37,159 nt of DNA from an uncultured Desulfobacteraceae bacterium. Its GTDB lineage: Bacteria > Desulfobacterota > Desulfobacteria > Desulfobacterales > Desulfatirhabdiaceae. The notes under the pieces were generated by a model that saw only the letters and a program-made list of their open reading frames with translations, did not search any database and was not told where the DNA came from. Position 1 is the stretch's first letter. Every line of letters begins with the position of its first letter. This document shows, piece by piece, positions 14,874-23,229 of this stretch. Where the stretch lies: positions 1-37,159 of the forward strand of contig CAIMCT010000254.1 of assembly GCA_903839535.1 (NCBI GenBank). Reading direction: 5' to 3'. A program made the position numbers and the translations under genes.

Positions 14874-15974
14874 TTGACAAACCTCGCAATTGATTATAGC
14901 AACTGGCAGGACACGGATTCCCGACTTGAGGTAAAGCCGGCCGTTTTCAGTTTCGACCGGCCTGGTCCATTTAGAAGCATGATTGGCCAGAGCGAGCAGA
15001 TGCGAAGAATTTTCCGCCTGATTGAAAAAGTGGCTGACAGCGACAGCACGATCATCATTCAGGGTGAAACCGGAACGGGAAAGGGGTTGGTTGCCAAGGC
15101 CATTCACGAGAATTCGTATCGAAAAGACAAACCATTCGTCCAGATCAATTGTGGCGCGATTCCGGAAAATCTTTTGGAGAGTGAACTTTTCGGACATGTT
15201 AAAGGTGCTTTTACCGGTGCTGTAGCGGCCAAGCCTGGAAAATTTGAAATCGCAAATGGCGGGACCATTTTTCTGGATGAGATAGGCGATATGAGCCATG
15301 ATCTTCAGGTTAAGCTGCTTAAAGTTCTTGAGGAAAGCGAATTTGAGCGTGTCGGCGGTTGCCAGACCATAAAAACGGATGTCAGGTTTGTTGCAGCAAC
15401 ACATCAGGACCTTGAAACAGCAGTAGAAAATGGTACATTTCGAGAAGATCTGTATTACCGTCTGTTCGTCATTCCTTTGACGCTTCCACCGCTTAGAGAT
15501 CGAAAATCCGACATTCCGCTTCTCATCGCCCATTTTCTGGAACAGCTTAATCAGAAAAAACATACTCAGGTAACCGGAATTTCTGAAAAAGCTATGGAGC
15601 TGATGACCGCCCATTCATGGCCAGGAAATGTGCGGGAGCTGAGAAACATGATGGAACGGCTGATTGTTCTCACCCAGGAAGGGGAGATTTATCCCAGGGA
15701 CCTGCCACAAAAACTCAGAGCCGTCCCATCGGACAGAACCGCTCCTTCGGATAGTACCGCTTCCTCGGACAGATCAGCCATTCCGGATATTGAAGTGTCG
15801 GATCAGGGAATATGTCTCAGTACGGCCGTCAGTGATTTTGAAAAATCGCTGATTTCCCAGTCGATGAAAATTGCAAACGGTGTTAAGAAAAATGCCGCGA
15901 AGCTGCTTAATATCAAACGGACTACCCTGATTGAAAAGATAAAACGCCATAATATTGAAGAAAATTTTGGATGA
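14874..15974 (+). CDS. Sigma-54-dependent transcriptional activator without receiver domain
   Basis: The 366-residue protein has a short N terminus (about 40 residues) and an AAA+ domain with Walker A GETGTGKG, the sigma-54-contacting GAFTGA loop, Walker B IFLDEIGD and [10 protein letters not shown]-terminal Fis-type helix-turn-helix follows ([21 protein letters not shown]). Start TTG 14874 is chosen because AAGGAGG (14861-14867) is placed right for it; an ATG at 14850 lies upstream of that site. Lack of a receiver means activity is set by expression or a partner protein, as with PspF. The linker before the HTH is a low-complexity Ser/Asp/Pro stretch ([15 protein letters not shown]). Position between chemotaxis-like genes and the flgB operon, both with -24/-12 promoters, makes it the likely flagellar class II activator (FlrC/FleQ-like role). 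Confidence 0.9.
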   Translation: MTNLAIDYSNWQDTDSRLEVKPAVFSFDRPGPFRSMIGQSEQMRRIFRLIEKVADSDSTIIIQGETGTGKGLVAKAIHENSYRKDKPFVQINCGAIPENLLESELFGHVKGAFTGAVAAKPGKFEIANGGTIFLDEIGDMSHDLQVKLLKVLEESEFERVGGCQTIKTDVRFVAATHQDLETAVENGTFREDLYYRLFVIPLTLPPLRDRKSDIPLLIAHFLEQLNQKKHTQVTGISEKAMELMTAHSWPGNVRELRNMMERLIVLTQEGEIYPRDLPQKLRAVPSDRTAPSDSTASSDRSAIPDIEVSDQGICLSTAVSDFEKSLISQSMKIANGVKKNAAKLLNIKRTTLIEKIKRHNIEENFG

Positions 15975-16022
15975 TTTCCTTGCTTGCTGTGCGCTTAAAA
16001 GTTTATTTTTGTTTAGACTCAT

Positions 16023-16057
16023 CCCCCTCTTCGGTCCCCATGAAGAGGGGGTTTTTT
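16023..16057 (+). terminator. Intrinsic terminator after the activator gene
   Basis: CCCCCTCTTC (16023-16032) pairs perfectly with 16042-16051 and is followed at once by six T. This is the clearest Rho-independent terminator in the window. Confidence 0.93.
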
Positions 16058-16250
16058 ATTTTCACGGTAACCGGTCGTAGCATCGACAACCTGCCGCCCT
16101 TCAGATGAGAATATACCACCTCCGTTTAACTCTTCGTGTTTTCGTGTATTTCGTAGATGAATAATATTTTACGGGTAAATAAATCAGCAACGCCTGAGAG
16201 AGTTCACCGATTCAGTTAGGTGATTTACGATAAAGAATATACGGCCTTGA

Positions 16251-16442
16251 TCATCGTTTCGGCCAGTTGGGTTTATTTCGTAGAGGCGAATCTTGTATTC
16301 GCCCTTTCGATAGGGCGAATACAATATTAGCCCCTACTATTGCCTGTTGGCGGCGATACACGGATAAATGCCTGGTGAAACGATGATCAATGCATAGAAA
16401 AATCTGATTCAGACAATCGAGGTATTCTTTGTTGGAAATCAC
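16251..16442 (-). CDS. Doubtful small ORF, partly overwritten by a palindromic repeat
   Basis: A 63-residue frame starts at a GTG (16440-16442) that is preceded by AGGAGGT (16446-16452 on the + strand). The first ~35 residues (ISNKEYLDCLNQIFLCIDHRFTRHLSVYRRQQ) look protein-like; the rest is simply the translation of the palindrome at 16280-16337. No family is recognised. It may be the start of a gene truncated by the repeat, or chance. Confidence 0.25.
   Translation of the reverse strand: MISNKEYLDCLNQIFLCIDHRFTRHLSVYRRQQAIVGANIVFALSKGRIQDSPLRNKPNWPKR
16280..16337. repeat. 58-bp intergenic palindromic repeat
   Basis: Arms 16280-16304 and 16313-16337 are 25 bp each, inverted, with three differences and an 8-bp loop. 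The inner arm contains TTGTATTCGCCC and the outer ends are GTAG and CTAC. The style (25-bp arms, GTAG ends) resembles the element at 2149-2211 but the core differs, so two palindrome families occur in the window. Confidence 0.8.
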
Positions 16443-16563
16443 CTTACCTCCTGTCAACGATATGACACAGGATCGAAGCTAATCGTGTCAATCCAGCAAC
16501 CGATAAACAGCCTGTCAGTCAATTCTTTTCCTTAATCCCTGTATATTGCTGCCAAATAATGAT

Positions 16564-16579
16564 TGGTATGAATATTGCT
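16564..16579 (+). promoter_or_regulatory. Sigma-54 (-24/-12) promoter of the flgB operon
   Basis: TGGTATG-N4-TTGCT has GG and GC exactly ten bases apart. It lies 40 bp before the flgB ATG at 16619, placing the transcription start about 28 bp before the gene. It overlaps an in-frame upstream ATG, which argues for the downstream start. Confidence 0.8.
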
Positions 16580-16618
16580 TTAATTATTGATAAACTTCTG
16601 AGAGAAAGGATATCGCTT

Positions 16619-17041
16619 ATGGAATCACAGGGACTATTCAGTAAGACTTTTACAGTTTTGGAAAAGAGCATGAATCTGCGATCCCAAAAACACAGCCTGC
16701 TGGTTTCCAATATCGCCAATATGGATACGCCCAATTACAGGGCATTTGACATTCTCGTGGAAGAAGAAATGGAAAAAGCATTCGGAGAAACAAATAAAAT
16801 GACGTTGATGCAGACACATCCCGAACATTTTTCCCTGAACGGCGCAGAGAACATGAATGTTCCGGAGATCAAACCGGCTGAAAGATCCTGGTATAATTTC
16901 CGAGAGGACGGTAATACGATGGACATTGACAGAACCATGTCCGTTCTATCGGAAAACGGTTTGCTGTATAATGCATCAGCGCAAATGATTTCCAAGAAGT
17001 TTCAATCGCTGACAAATGCGATTAATGGTACAGTGAGGTAA
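16619..17041 (+). CDS. flgB: Flagellar proximal rod protein FlgB
   Basis: The 140-residue product has the rod-protein N-terminal motif (HSLLVSNIANMDTPNYRAFDI) and the FlgB C-terminal pattern (DIDRTMSVLSENGLLYNASAQMISKKFQSL). FlgB is part of the proximal rod crossing the periplasm. The reading frame extends back to an ATG at 16559, but the sigma-54 promoter lies inside that extension and AAGGA (16606-16610) fits ATG 16619, so the shorter form is chosen. It starts the long structural operon, two bases before flgC. Confidence 0.94.
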   Translation: MESQGLFSKTFTVLEKSMNLRSQKHSLLVSNIANMDTPNYRAFDILVEEEMEKAFGETNKMTLMQTHPEHFSLNGAENMNVPEIKPAERSWYNFREDGNTMDIDRTMSVLSENGLLYNASAQMISKKFQSLTNAINGTVR

Positions 17042-17043
17042 TT

Positions 17044-17481
17044 ATGAATTTTTTTGATTCAATGCGAACCAGTGCATCGGGATTGACGGCTCAGCGGCTG
17101 AGAATGAATCTGGTTTCCAACAACTTGGCCAACACGAATACGACACGAACTGAACAGGGTGTTCCCTATCAGCGGCAAGAGCCTGTGTTTGCCGCCATAC
17201 CCGTTCAGAATGCCTTCGGTGAGATTTTGAAGGGAGAGCTTGGCGAAAATCTTTCGGATGTGAATGTTGTCGAAATCATTAACGATCAGCGAAAACCTTT
17301 GATAAAGTACGATCCCATGCATCCGGATGCAGATCCGCAAGGGTTTGTTTCTATGCCCCACATCAATGTCATGGAGGAGATGGTGAACATGATGACGGCA
17401 TCACGGAGTTATGAGGCCAATGTTACCGCCATATCCACTTCAAAAAACATGGTGCAGAAAGCACTCGAAATAGGCAGATAA
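17044..17481 (+). CDS. flgC: Flagellar proximal rod protein FlgC
   Basis: The 145-residue product has the flagellar rod signature (RTSASGLTAQRLRMNLVSNNLANTNTTRTEQGVPYQRQ) and the C-terminal HINVMEEMVNMMTASRSYEANVTAISTSKNMVQKALEIG typical of FlgC. It forms the proximal rod with FlgB and FlgF. It sits two bases after flgB and one base before fliE, a conserved order, so the three are co-translated. Confidence 0.96.
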   Translation: MNFFDSMRTSASGLTAQRLRMNLVSNNLANTNTTRTEQGVPYQRQEPVFAAIPVQNAFGEILKGELGENLSDVNVVEIINDQRKPLIKYDPMHPDADPQGFVSMPHINVMEEMVNMMTASRSYEANVTAISTSKNMVQKALEIGR

Positions 17482-17482
17482 T

Positions 17483-17788
17483 ATGGAACCAATTCGCTTT
17501 GACACGATACCGTTCTTTCCTAAGGCACCTGCAGCATCAATTAGTCCACTCATAAATGATGCGCAGAATAACTCTTTTGGAGGCATGTTAAAGAGCCATT
17601 TGGCAGAGGTCAATCATCTTCAGAACGAAGCAGATACTTCTGTCCAGAAACTGGCATCCGGCCAAAATAAAGACGTTCACAACACCATGATCGCCATGGA
17701 AAAATCAGGTGTAGCATTTCAGCTTACCATGCAGGTTCGAAACAAGATGCTTGAGGCTTACCAGGAAGTCATGCGGATGCAGGTTTAA
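17483..17788 (+). CDS. fliE: Flagellar hook-basal body protein FliE
   Basis: The 101-residue protein fits FliE in length and sequence (FGGMLKSHLAEVNHLQNEADTSVQKLASGQNKDVHNTMIAMEKSGVAFQLTMQVRNKMLEAYQEVMRMQV). FliE links the MS ring and export gate to the proximal rod. It begins one base after flgC and is followed by fliF. Confidence 0.96.
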   Translation: MEPIRFDTIPFFPKAPAASISPLINDAQNNSFGGMLKSHLAEVNHLQNEADTSVQKLASGQNKDVHNTMIAMEKSGVAFQLTMQVRNKMLEAYQEVMRMQV

Positions 17789-17811
17789 ATCTAAGAAGGG
17801 ATTGAGAGTCC

Positions 17812-19410
17812 ATGCAACTACAAGGGGCAATAGAGCAGTTTAAGGTTATTTATACCGGACTGAATACGGTAAAAAAAATCACATTGTTTTCGTTGATCGG
17901 AGGGGTTGTCGCCGGTTTAATCCTGATCATGGTTCTTAGCGGCAGACCCGATTACCAGGTATTGTTTTCCGGGCTCTCTGCTGAGGATTCCGGCGCCATC
18001 ATAGGCCAGCTCAAAGTCAAAAAAATTCCTTATCAGATTTCATCCAATGGCGGGGCTATTTTAGTCCCCAAAGAAATCGTTTATGAAACCCGTATGGAAT
18101 TCGCTTCCCAGGGACTTCCGCAGGGAGGCGGCGTTGGATTTGAAATATTTGACAATTCAAAACTCGGAATGACCGAATTCGTTCAGAACGTCAATTACCA
18201 AAGGGCCATACAGGGGGAGATTTCCCGAACTATTAACCGTTTTGAAGAGGTAGAAAGTTCCCGTGTTCATATTGTCATGCCCCCCAAATCCTTGTTTGTC
18301 GAGAATGAAGAGGCGGCCAGAGCATCGGTTGTCATAAAGTTTCGCTCCAGAAAGACACTGAATGAGGATCAGATTCAAGGGATTGTTCATCTTATATCGT
18401 CAAGTGTTTCTGGTCTGAAACCGGAAAATATCACTATTGTTGACAGTCTTGGAAATCAGATCAGCAGTCATAAGGAAAAAAACGATATTGACAAGGCCAG
18501 AACCGATCAATTGGCTTATCAGGAAAAAATTGAACGGACTCTGGAAAACAAAGTAAAAACCATGCTTGAAGATGCGTTGGGGCCTAACAAGGCCATTGTA
18601 CGCCTTTCGAGCAATGTGGATTTCAAAAAACAGGAAAAAACAGAAGAGCGATTCTATCCGGACAACAAGGTGGTTAGAAGCGAACAGATATCGAATGAAT
18701 CTTCTACAAAGCCTGAAAAAACGGCGATGGGGGTTCCGGGATCTAATGCAGCCATGACGGACAAACTTCAGCAGGGGGCTGATGCAGCGGCAGCCAACAC
18801 GGGTTTTCAGAAGCAGAATTCGACCGCCAATTATGAAATCGGAAAAATGACCAGCCACACAATCGAACCCATAGGCCGGATTACCAGCCTTTCTGTGGCG
18901 GTTCTGGTGGATGGATCTTATAAAGCAGTAACAGGTGAAGATGGGAAGTCTAAAGTCGAATATGTACCTCGCTCGCCGGAAGAAATCGCCAAAATAAAAA
19001 GTATTGTCATGCGCGCTGTCAATTACACGCCTTCAAGAGGGGATGAAGTGGAAGTCGTAAATATTCCTTTTGAAAATCCTGACCTTGCGGAAATTCGAAC
19101 GGGTGAAGGAAGCAATATCTGGGTTTCGAAGCTGATGCAGTATTCCACCTATATCAAATACGCTTTTTCAGGGGCTTTTATGCTGTTGACCTTTATCTTT
19201 GTTATCCGTCCGCTCATACAATGGTTGACTGCCGAGGCTTCAAATGATGCTCAGTTGCTAGGCCAGCTCCCCAAAACGGTTACCGAACTCGAAAGTGAAT
19301 ATGGTCAATTACCCGAGGCTTTGCCCATCAGTAATCAGCTTTCACAGCTTGCAATGGCGGACAATCAGGCTTTTGTTGAAGTGCTGCGTGAATGGATGAA
19401 ACAGAGCTGA
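17812..19410 (+). CDS. fliF: Flagellar MS-ring protein FliF
   Basis: The 532-residue protein has two membrane segments (about 22-42 and 443-465) flanking a periplasmic region with the YscJ/FliF ring-building motifs (YQVLFSGLSAEDSGAIIGQLK, YETRMEFASQGLPQGGGVGFEIFD, YQRAIQGEISRTINRFEEVESSRVHIVMP). The C-terminal cytoplasmic tail, ending DNQAFVEVLREWMKQS, is the expected FliG-binding segment. FliF forms the MS ring in the inner membrane. The ATG follows GAAGGGATTGAG. Confidence 0.96.
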   Translation: MQLQGAIEQFKVIYTGLNTVKKITLFSLIGGVVAGLILIMVLSGRPDYQVLFSGLSAEDSGAIIGQLKVKKIPYQISSNGGAILVPKEIVYETRMEFASQGLPQGGGVGFEIFDNSKLGMTEFVQNVNYQRAIQGEISRTINRFEEVESSRVHIVMPPKSLFVENEEAARASVVIKFRSRKTLNEDQIQGIVHLISSSVSGLKPENITIVDSLGNQISSHKEKNDIDKARTDQLAYQEKIERTLENKVKTMLEDALGPNKAIVRLSSNVDFKKQEKTEERFYPDNKVVRSEQISNESSTKPEKTAMGVPGSNAAMTDKLQQGADAAAANTGFQKQNSTANYEIGKMTSHTIEPIGRITSLSVAVLVDGSYKAVTGEDGKSKVEYVPRSPEEIAKIKSIVMRAVNYTPSRGDEVEVVNIPFENPDLAEIRTGEGSNIWVSKLMQYSTYIKYAFSGAFMLLTFIFVIRPLIQWLTAEASNDAQLLGQLPKTVTELESEYGQLPEALPISNQLSQLAMADNQAFVEVLREWMKQS

Positions 19411-19455
19411 ATCTGTTGGATGGACACTTTTTAAAATACATTGGAGTATCAGAGC

Positions 19456-20496
19456 ATGGATACAACTAATTTACCAGGAGCATTAAAAGTTGCGGTTCTC
19501 ATTCACTCAATGGGAGAAGAAGTTTCCAGGGATATTCTGGCCCGTATGGGGAATACTGAAAGAAAACTTATACAGGAACACATGTCTCAGATCGATTCGA
19601 TCTCGCCGGAAGTGGTGGAGAAAATCTCTCAGGAATTTGCGATGCTGGTAGAAAGAATGAGACAGCGTAACGCATTGGGACAGATTCTGGCTGAAACCAA
19701 AGACAATGAAGAATCCCAATCTGAACCCCTTCAGACACCGGAAATGCTCCAGGAATCCATTCCGGACGAATCTGATCCGGATACTGAGCCGATCGAAGAG
19801 GAGTCCACCTTAAAAGCGCTCCAATCCATTGATCCAGACCAGCTTGTTGAAATGATTAAAGATGAACATCCACAAACCATTGCTGTGATTGTTGTTCATC
19901 TTAAACCAGAGTCTGGCAGCGCTGTTTTATCCAAACTTCCGGATAATCTGAAAGTGGAAGTGGCCATACGAATCGCCAGGCTCGATAAGGTGTTGTCCGG
20001 CATGATCAATGAGATTGACCGGTTGTTTGAAGAACTCATGAAAAAGAAAAAAACATCCGCCATGCATAAAACCGGAGGTGTCAGCCATCTTGCCGAGTTG
20101 CTGAATATGGCGGAAGGGTCTGCGGGAGAGCAGATATTGAGTGAGATTGAAGAAGTCAATCCTGATCTTGCCGCCCAGATCAAGCAGATGATGTTTGTGT
20201 TTGAAGATCTGGTTCTGGTGGATGACAAGGGAATGCAGAAGGTTCTTCGGCGGGTTGAGACACCAAAACTGGCTCTGGCGCTTAAGGGCGCTTCTGAAGA
20301 AGTCAAACATAAGATATTCAAGAATATGTCTGAGCGTGCCGGTGTAATGCTGAAAGAAGAGATAGATTCAATTGGCGCAGTTCGGATGAAGGATGTTGAA
20401 GAAGCTCAGCAAAGCATAACCAAAATCATCCAGGAGTTGGAAGCCAAAAGCGAAATAGTCATCAGTGGCCGGAAAGGGGGGGATTATATTGCATAA
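19456..20496 (+). CDS. fliG: Flagellar motor switch protein FliG with acidic linker
   Basis: The 346-residue protein has a short N-terminal domain (1-75), an acidic Ser/Pro/Glu-rich linker (about 80-118, QSEPLQTPEM.., DESDPDTEPIEEES), then the middle domain with EHPQT (DEHPQTIAVIVVHLKP) and the C-terminal torque domain (FVFEDLVLVDDKGMQKVLRRVE, ALKGASEEVKHKIFKNMSERAG). FliG couples stator to rotor on the C ring. In E. coli FliG the N-terminal domain continues through a conserved LG.ERA...L helix; here that part seems replaced by the acidic linker, which is unusual because the region binds FliF. ATG 19456 is preferred over an in-frame TTG at 19441 (GGAG at 19443-19446). A G7 run lies at the very end (20476-20482). 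Confidence 0.95.
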   Translation: MDTTNLPGALKVAVLIHSMGEEVSRDILARMGNTERKLIQEHMSQIDSISPEVVEKISQEFAMLVERMRQRNALGQILAETKDNEESQSEPLQTPEMLQESIPDESDPDTEPIEEESTLKALQSIDPDQLVEMIKDEHPQTIAVIVVHLKPESGSAVLSKLPDNLKVEVAIRIARLDKVLSGMINEIDRLFEELMKKKKTSAMHKTGGVSHLAELLNMAEGSAGEQILSEIEEVNPDLAAQIKQMMFVFEDLVLVDDKGMQKVLRRVETPKLALALKGASEEVKHKIFKNMSERAGVMLKEEIDSIGAVRMKDVEEAQQSITKIIQELEAKSEIVISGRKGGDYIA

Positions 20497-21373
20497 AATC
20501 ATCAAAGCCTGCGGTCTTTTTTCTTGTGTTTCTTCTGAACCTTATTTTTTTCCGGATATCGTTAAAGGAGCATCACCGACCGATGAAGTCAATCCAAAAG
20601 GAAAAGACGCTACACCCTTTCAGCGTGTTTACATCAATGTCGATTATGGCTTGGAGGGAGAAACATCAGATAAATTCAGAAGAACAGGATCGGCAGTTGA
20701 GACAGAGGATCAAATAGATTACAAGACAAACTTTGATGCGCTGATTCTTGAATCTCAAAAAAAGGAAGCTGATGCCTATCAAAGGGGAGTTCAGGATGGT
20801 AACAGGGACGGATATTCACAAGGTAACAGGGAAGGATATGCACAAGGTAACAAGGACGGTAATTTACAAGGTAACAAGGACGGTTACGCACAAGGACACA
20901 AGGTCGGGGTTGCTGACGGACTAAAAGAAATTGAATCGGTGATTCATTCCCTTCAGCAGGCGATGCAGGAGATCAAAAAACTCCGCACAGAGCTTTGCCT
21001 GAACACAGAGAAAGAGGCCGTAAGACTCTCGCTTGCCATAGCCGGAAAAATACTGGCCCGGGAACCTGCTACAACTCCTAAAATTATTGCAGGAGTTGTT
21101 AAAAAAACATTTGAAACCATTGCAATAAATGCGCCTGTCCGGATTCGGATGCATCCTTCAGAACTGGCCTATATGCGGGAGCGCAGGCATTTGATTCCCA
21201 TTGAAGGTGAAGTTACATTTATTGATGATCCATCGATTTCATGCGGGGGATGTGTTGTGGAAAGCCTTTCGGGTGATGTTGATGCCAGAATTGAATCGCA
21301 ACTTAAGATGATTGAGGAGGCTTTCCTGCCAGGTATGGAGAAAATTGACATGGATCTGGAGAGAATATCCTGA
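20489..21373 (+). CDS. fliH: Flagellar assembly protein FliH with long GxxxG ladder
   Basis: The 294-residue FliH regulates the FliI ATPase and bridges it to the C ring. A central segment (about residues 95-150) has twelve glycines at every fourth position (GVQDGNRDGYSQG and onward), the GxxxG-type helix repeat known from FliH. The C-terminal half (EAVRLSLAIAGKILARE, VRIRMHPSELAYM, VTFIDDPSISCGGCVVES) is the conserved HrpE/YscL/FliH domain. Start TTG 20489 is chosen because it follows the G-rich site at 20473-20482 and overlaps the end of fliG by eight bases; a GTG at 20465 is the alternative. It overlaps fliI by one base. Confidence 0.93.
   Translation: MHKIIKACGLFSCVSSEPYFFPDIVKGASPTDEVNPKGKDATPFQRVYINVDYGLEGETSDKFRRTGSAVETEDQIDYKTNFDALILESQKKEADAYQRGVQDGNRDGYSQGNREGYAQGNKDGNLQGNKDGYAQGHKVGVADGLKEIESVIHSLQQAMQEIKKLRTELCLNTEKEAVRLSLAIAGKILAREPATTPKIIAGVVKKTFETIAINAPVRIRMHPSELAYMRERRHLIPIEGEVTFIDDPSISCGGCVVESLSGDVDARIESQLKMIEEAFLPGMEKIDMDLERIS
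20798..20893 (+). repeat. Four 24-bp tandem repeats in fliH
   Basis: Four consecutive 24-bp units starting GGTAACA encode GNRDGYSQ, GNREGYAQ, GNKDGNLQ and GNKDGYAQ. The units are close in DNA as well as protein, so the glycine ladder can grow or shrink by replication slippage in steps of two GxxxG turns. Confidence 0.85.
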
Positions 21374-22695
21374 TGGAATCCTTTAATTTAGACTATTTCC
21401 ACACGCTGCTGGATCAAGCCAGCCCTATAAAAGCCACTGGAAAGGTGACAAAAGTGGTGGGTCTGGTAACCGAATCTCTGGGGCCTTCATCTTATCTTGG
21501 GAGTGTATGTGATATTTACCCCCAGGGATCAGGCCGCAAGGTGAAGGCGGAAGTGCTGGGTTTCAGGGACAACAAGGTTCTCTTGATGCCGCTTGAGGAT
21601 ATTCGGGGAATCAGTCCAGGAAGCTTGGTGGTCGCTGGAAAACAAAAAGCATATATTCCGGTTGGAGACAATCTTCTGGGAAGGATTGTGGATGGGCTTG
21701 GGAACCCTATTGATGGGAAAGGGCCTGTTTCCTACGACTGTGAATATCCACTGTATGCCGATCCGATGAATCCGCTTTCACGAAACCGGATTAATAGGCC
21801 ACTTGACATCGGCATTCGGGCCATCAACGGCCTTCTGACAATTGGGTGCGGGCAGCGAGTGGGTATTTTTGCAGGCTCAGGCGTTGGAAAAAGCGTACTG
21901 CTTGGAATGATTGCCCGCAGAACCTCGGCGGATGTCAATGTTATTGCTCTAATTGGGGAACGCGGCAGGGAAGTAAATGAATTTATACAAAAAGAACTTG
22001 GCGATGAGGGGTTGAAACGATCTGTAATTGTTGTGGCGACCTCGGATCACTTGCCCCTGATCCGGCTGAGGGCTGCATTTATCGCCACTACAATTGCCGA
22101 ATATTTTCGTGATAAGGGACTCCATGTGAATCTGATGATGGATTCCGTCACCCGGTTTGCGATGGCGCAAAGAGAGATAGGCCTTGCTCTGGGGGAGCCG
22201 CCCACATCAAAGGGATATACCCCATCTGTTTTTACCCTGCTGCCCAAGCTCTTGGAACGGGCAGGCACATCATCAAATGCCGGAACCATAACCGGTCTAT
22301 ATACGGTGCTGGTCGAGGGGGATGATATGAACGAGCCAGTGGCGGATGCAGTCCGATCCATACTGGATGGACATATTGTCCTGACCCGTGATTTGGCCAT
22401 GCAGAACCACTATCCGGCCATTGATATATTAAGAAGTATCAGCAGAGTCATGACTGATATTGTTCCTTCCCGTCACAAGGAGTGCGCAGGGCTTTTTAAG
22501 TCGTTGTTGGCGACTTATCGAAAAGCAGAGGATTTAATCAACATCGGGGCCTATATTCCGGGCAGCAATCCAAAGATAGATCAGGCTATAAACATGATAG
22601 ACAATATCACTAAATATCTTCAGCAGGGAATTGAGGATACTGCCAGCTTTGAAGAAAGCGTTCAGCAGTTGGAGGGTCTTTTTCAACCCAAGTGA
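21373..22695 (+). CDS. fliI: Flagellar type III export ATPase FliI
   Basis: The 440-residue protein matches FliI/YscN ATPases: P-loop GSGVGKS (about residues 168-174), GERGREVNEF, the Walker B region LMMDSVTRFAMAQREIGLALGEPP, and GTITGLYTVLVEGDDMNEPVAD. It energises export of rod, hook and filament subunits on the cytoplasmic face of the export gate. The ATG overlaps the fliH stop (TGATG), showing translational coupling with its regulator FliH. All catalytic motifs look intact. Confidence 0.97.
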   Translation: MESFNLDYFHTLLDQASPIKATGKVTKVVGLVTESLGPSSYLGSVCDIYPQGSGRKVKAEVLGFRDNKVLLMPLEDIRGISPGSLVVAGKQKAYIPVGDNLLGRIVDGLGNPIDGKGPVSYDCEYPLYADPMNPLSRNRINRPLDIGIRAINGLLTIGCGQRVGIFAGSGVGKSVLLGMIARRTSADVNVIALIGERGREVNEFIQKELGDEGLKRSVIVVATSDHLPLIRLRAAFIATTIAEYFRDKGLHVNLMMDSVTRFAMAQREIGLALGEPPTSKGYTPSVFTLLPKLLERAGTSSNAGTITGLYTVLVEGDDMNEPVADAVRSILDGHIVLTRDLAMQNHYPAIDILRSISRVMTDIVPSRHKECAGLFKSLLATYRKAEDLINIGAYIPGSNPKIDQAINMIDNITKYLQQGIEDTASFEESVQQLEGLFQPK

Positions 22696-22767
22696 TGGGA
22701 TGGAAAGCCTTGGGGATTCATAACCAATTATTTATGATTTTCAGTTTATACTGGTGGGAGAGTTATA

Positions 22768-23214
22768 ATGTCCGGATTTAAATTTGCACTTGAAGCGCTC
22801 CTGAGTCACCGTCTTCATCACGAGGAAATCATTCAGAAGGAACTGTCGGTATGCGGGTGCAGGCTCAGGGATGAAAAAACGATTCTAACGCGGATTCACC
22901 AGGATAAAGACAAGGCGATCAAAGATGTTCATCAAAAACAATTGCATGGAATCGCCATTTCAGAACATATTCTTTACGCCAATTTTCTTGAAGGACTTGC
23001 TCTGAATATGGTTGTTCAGCAAGAAAAGGTGAAAGACTCAGAAAAAAAATATGCTCAAAAACGGGATGTTCTAATTGAAGCTGTCAAGAAAAGAAAAACC
23101 ATTGAAAATCTGAAAGAAAAAGGATTAGCTACCTACTCCAGAGAGATGCTGAAACTGGATCAGGATTTTCTGGATGAAGTTGCTATCTGTCGTTTTCACA
23201 AGGAAACCCCATAA
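22768..23214 (+). CDS. fliJ: Flagellar export protein FliJ
   Basis: A 148-residue, highly charged, coiled-coil protein starting FKFALEALLSHRLHHEEIIQKEL, as FliJ does (F.L..LL..R...E......L). Sequence conservation in FliJ is low, so length, coiled-coil nature and position after fliI support the name. FliJ is the central stalk of the export ATPase. A ribosome-binding site (GTGGGAGAG, 22752-22760) precedes the ATG. Confidence 0.9.
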   Translation: MSGFKFALEALLSHRLHHEEIIQKELSVCGCRLRDEKTILTRIHQDKDKAIKDVHQKQLHGIAISEHILYANFLEGLALNMVVQQEKVKDSEKKYAQKRDVLIEAVKKRKTIENLKEKGLATYSREMLKLDQDFLDEVAICRFHKETP

Positions 23215-23229
23215 TCAGGAATTCATATA

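Larger units (their letters stand above)
16058..16563. other. Repeat-rich intergenic region before the flgB operon
   Basis: About 500 bp between the terminator and the flgB promoter. It holds one palindromic repeat (16280-16337), a doubtful minus-strand small ORF, and phased TTCGT/TTCGTG repeats around 16132-16155. No other gene is seen. Activator binding sites for the flgB promoter would be expected here but could not be identified. Confidence 0.5.

Noticed and set aside
14706-15614. A 302-codon minus-strand frame over the activator gene
   Set aside because: It is antisense to intact AAA+ coding sequence with all catalytic motifs and shows no recognisable domain.
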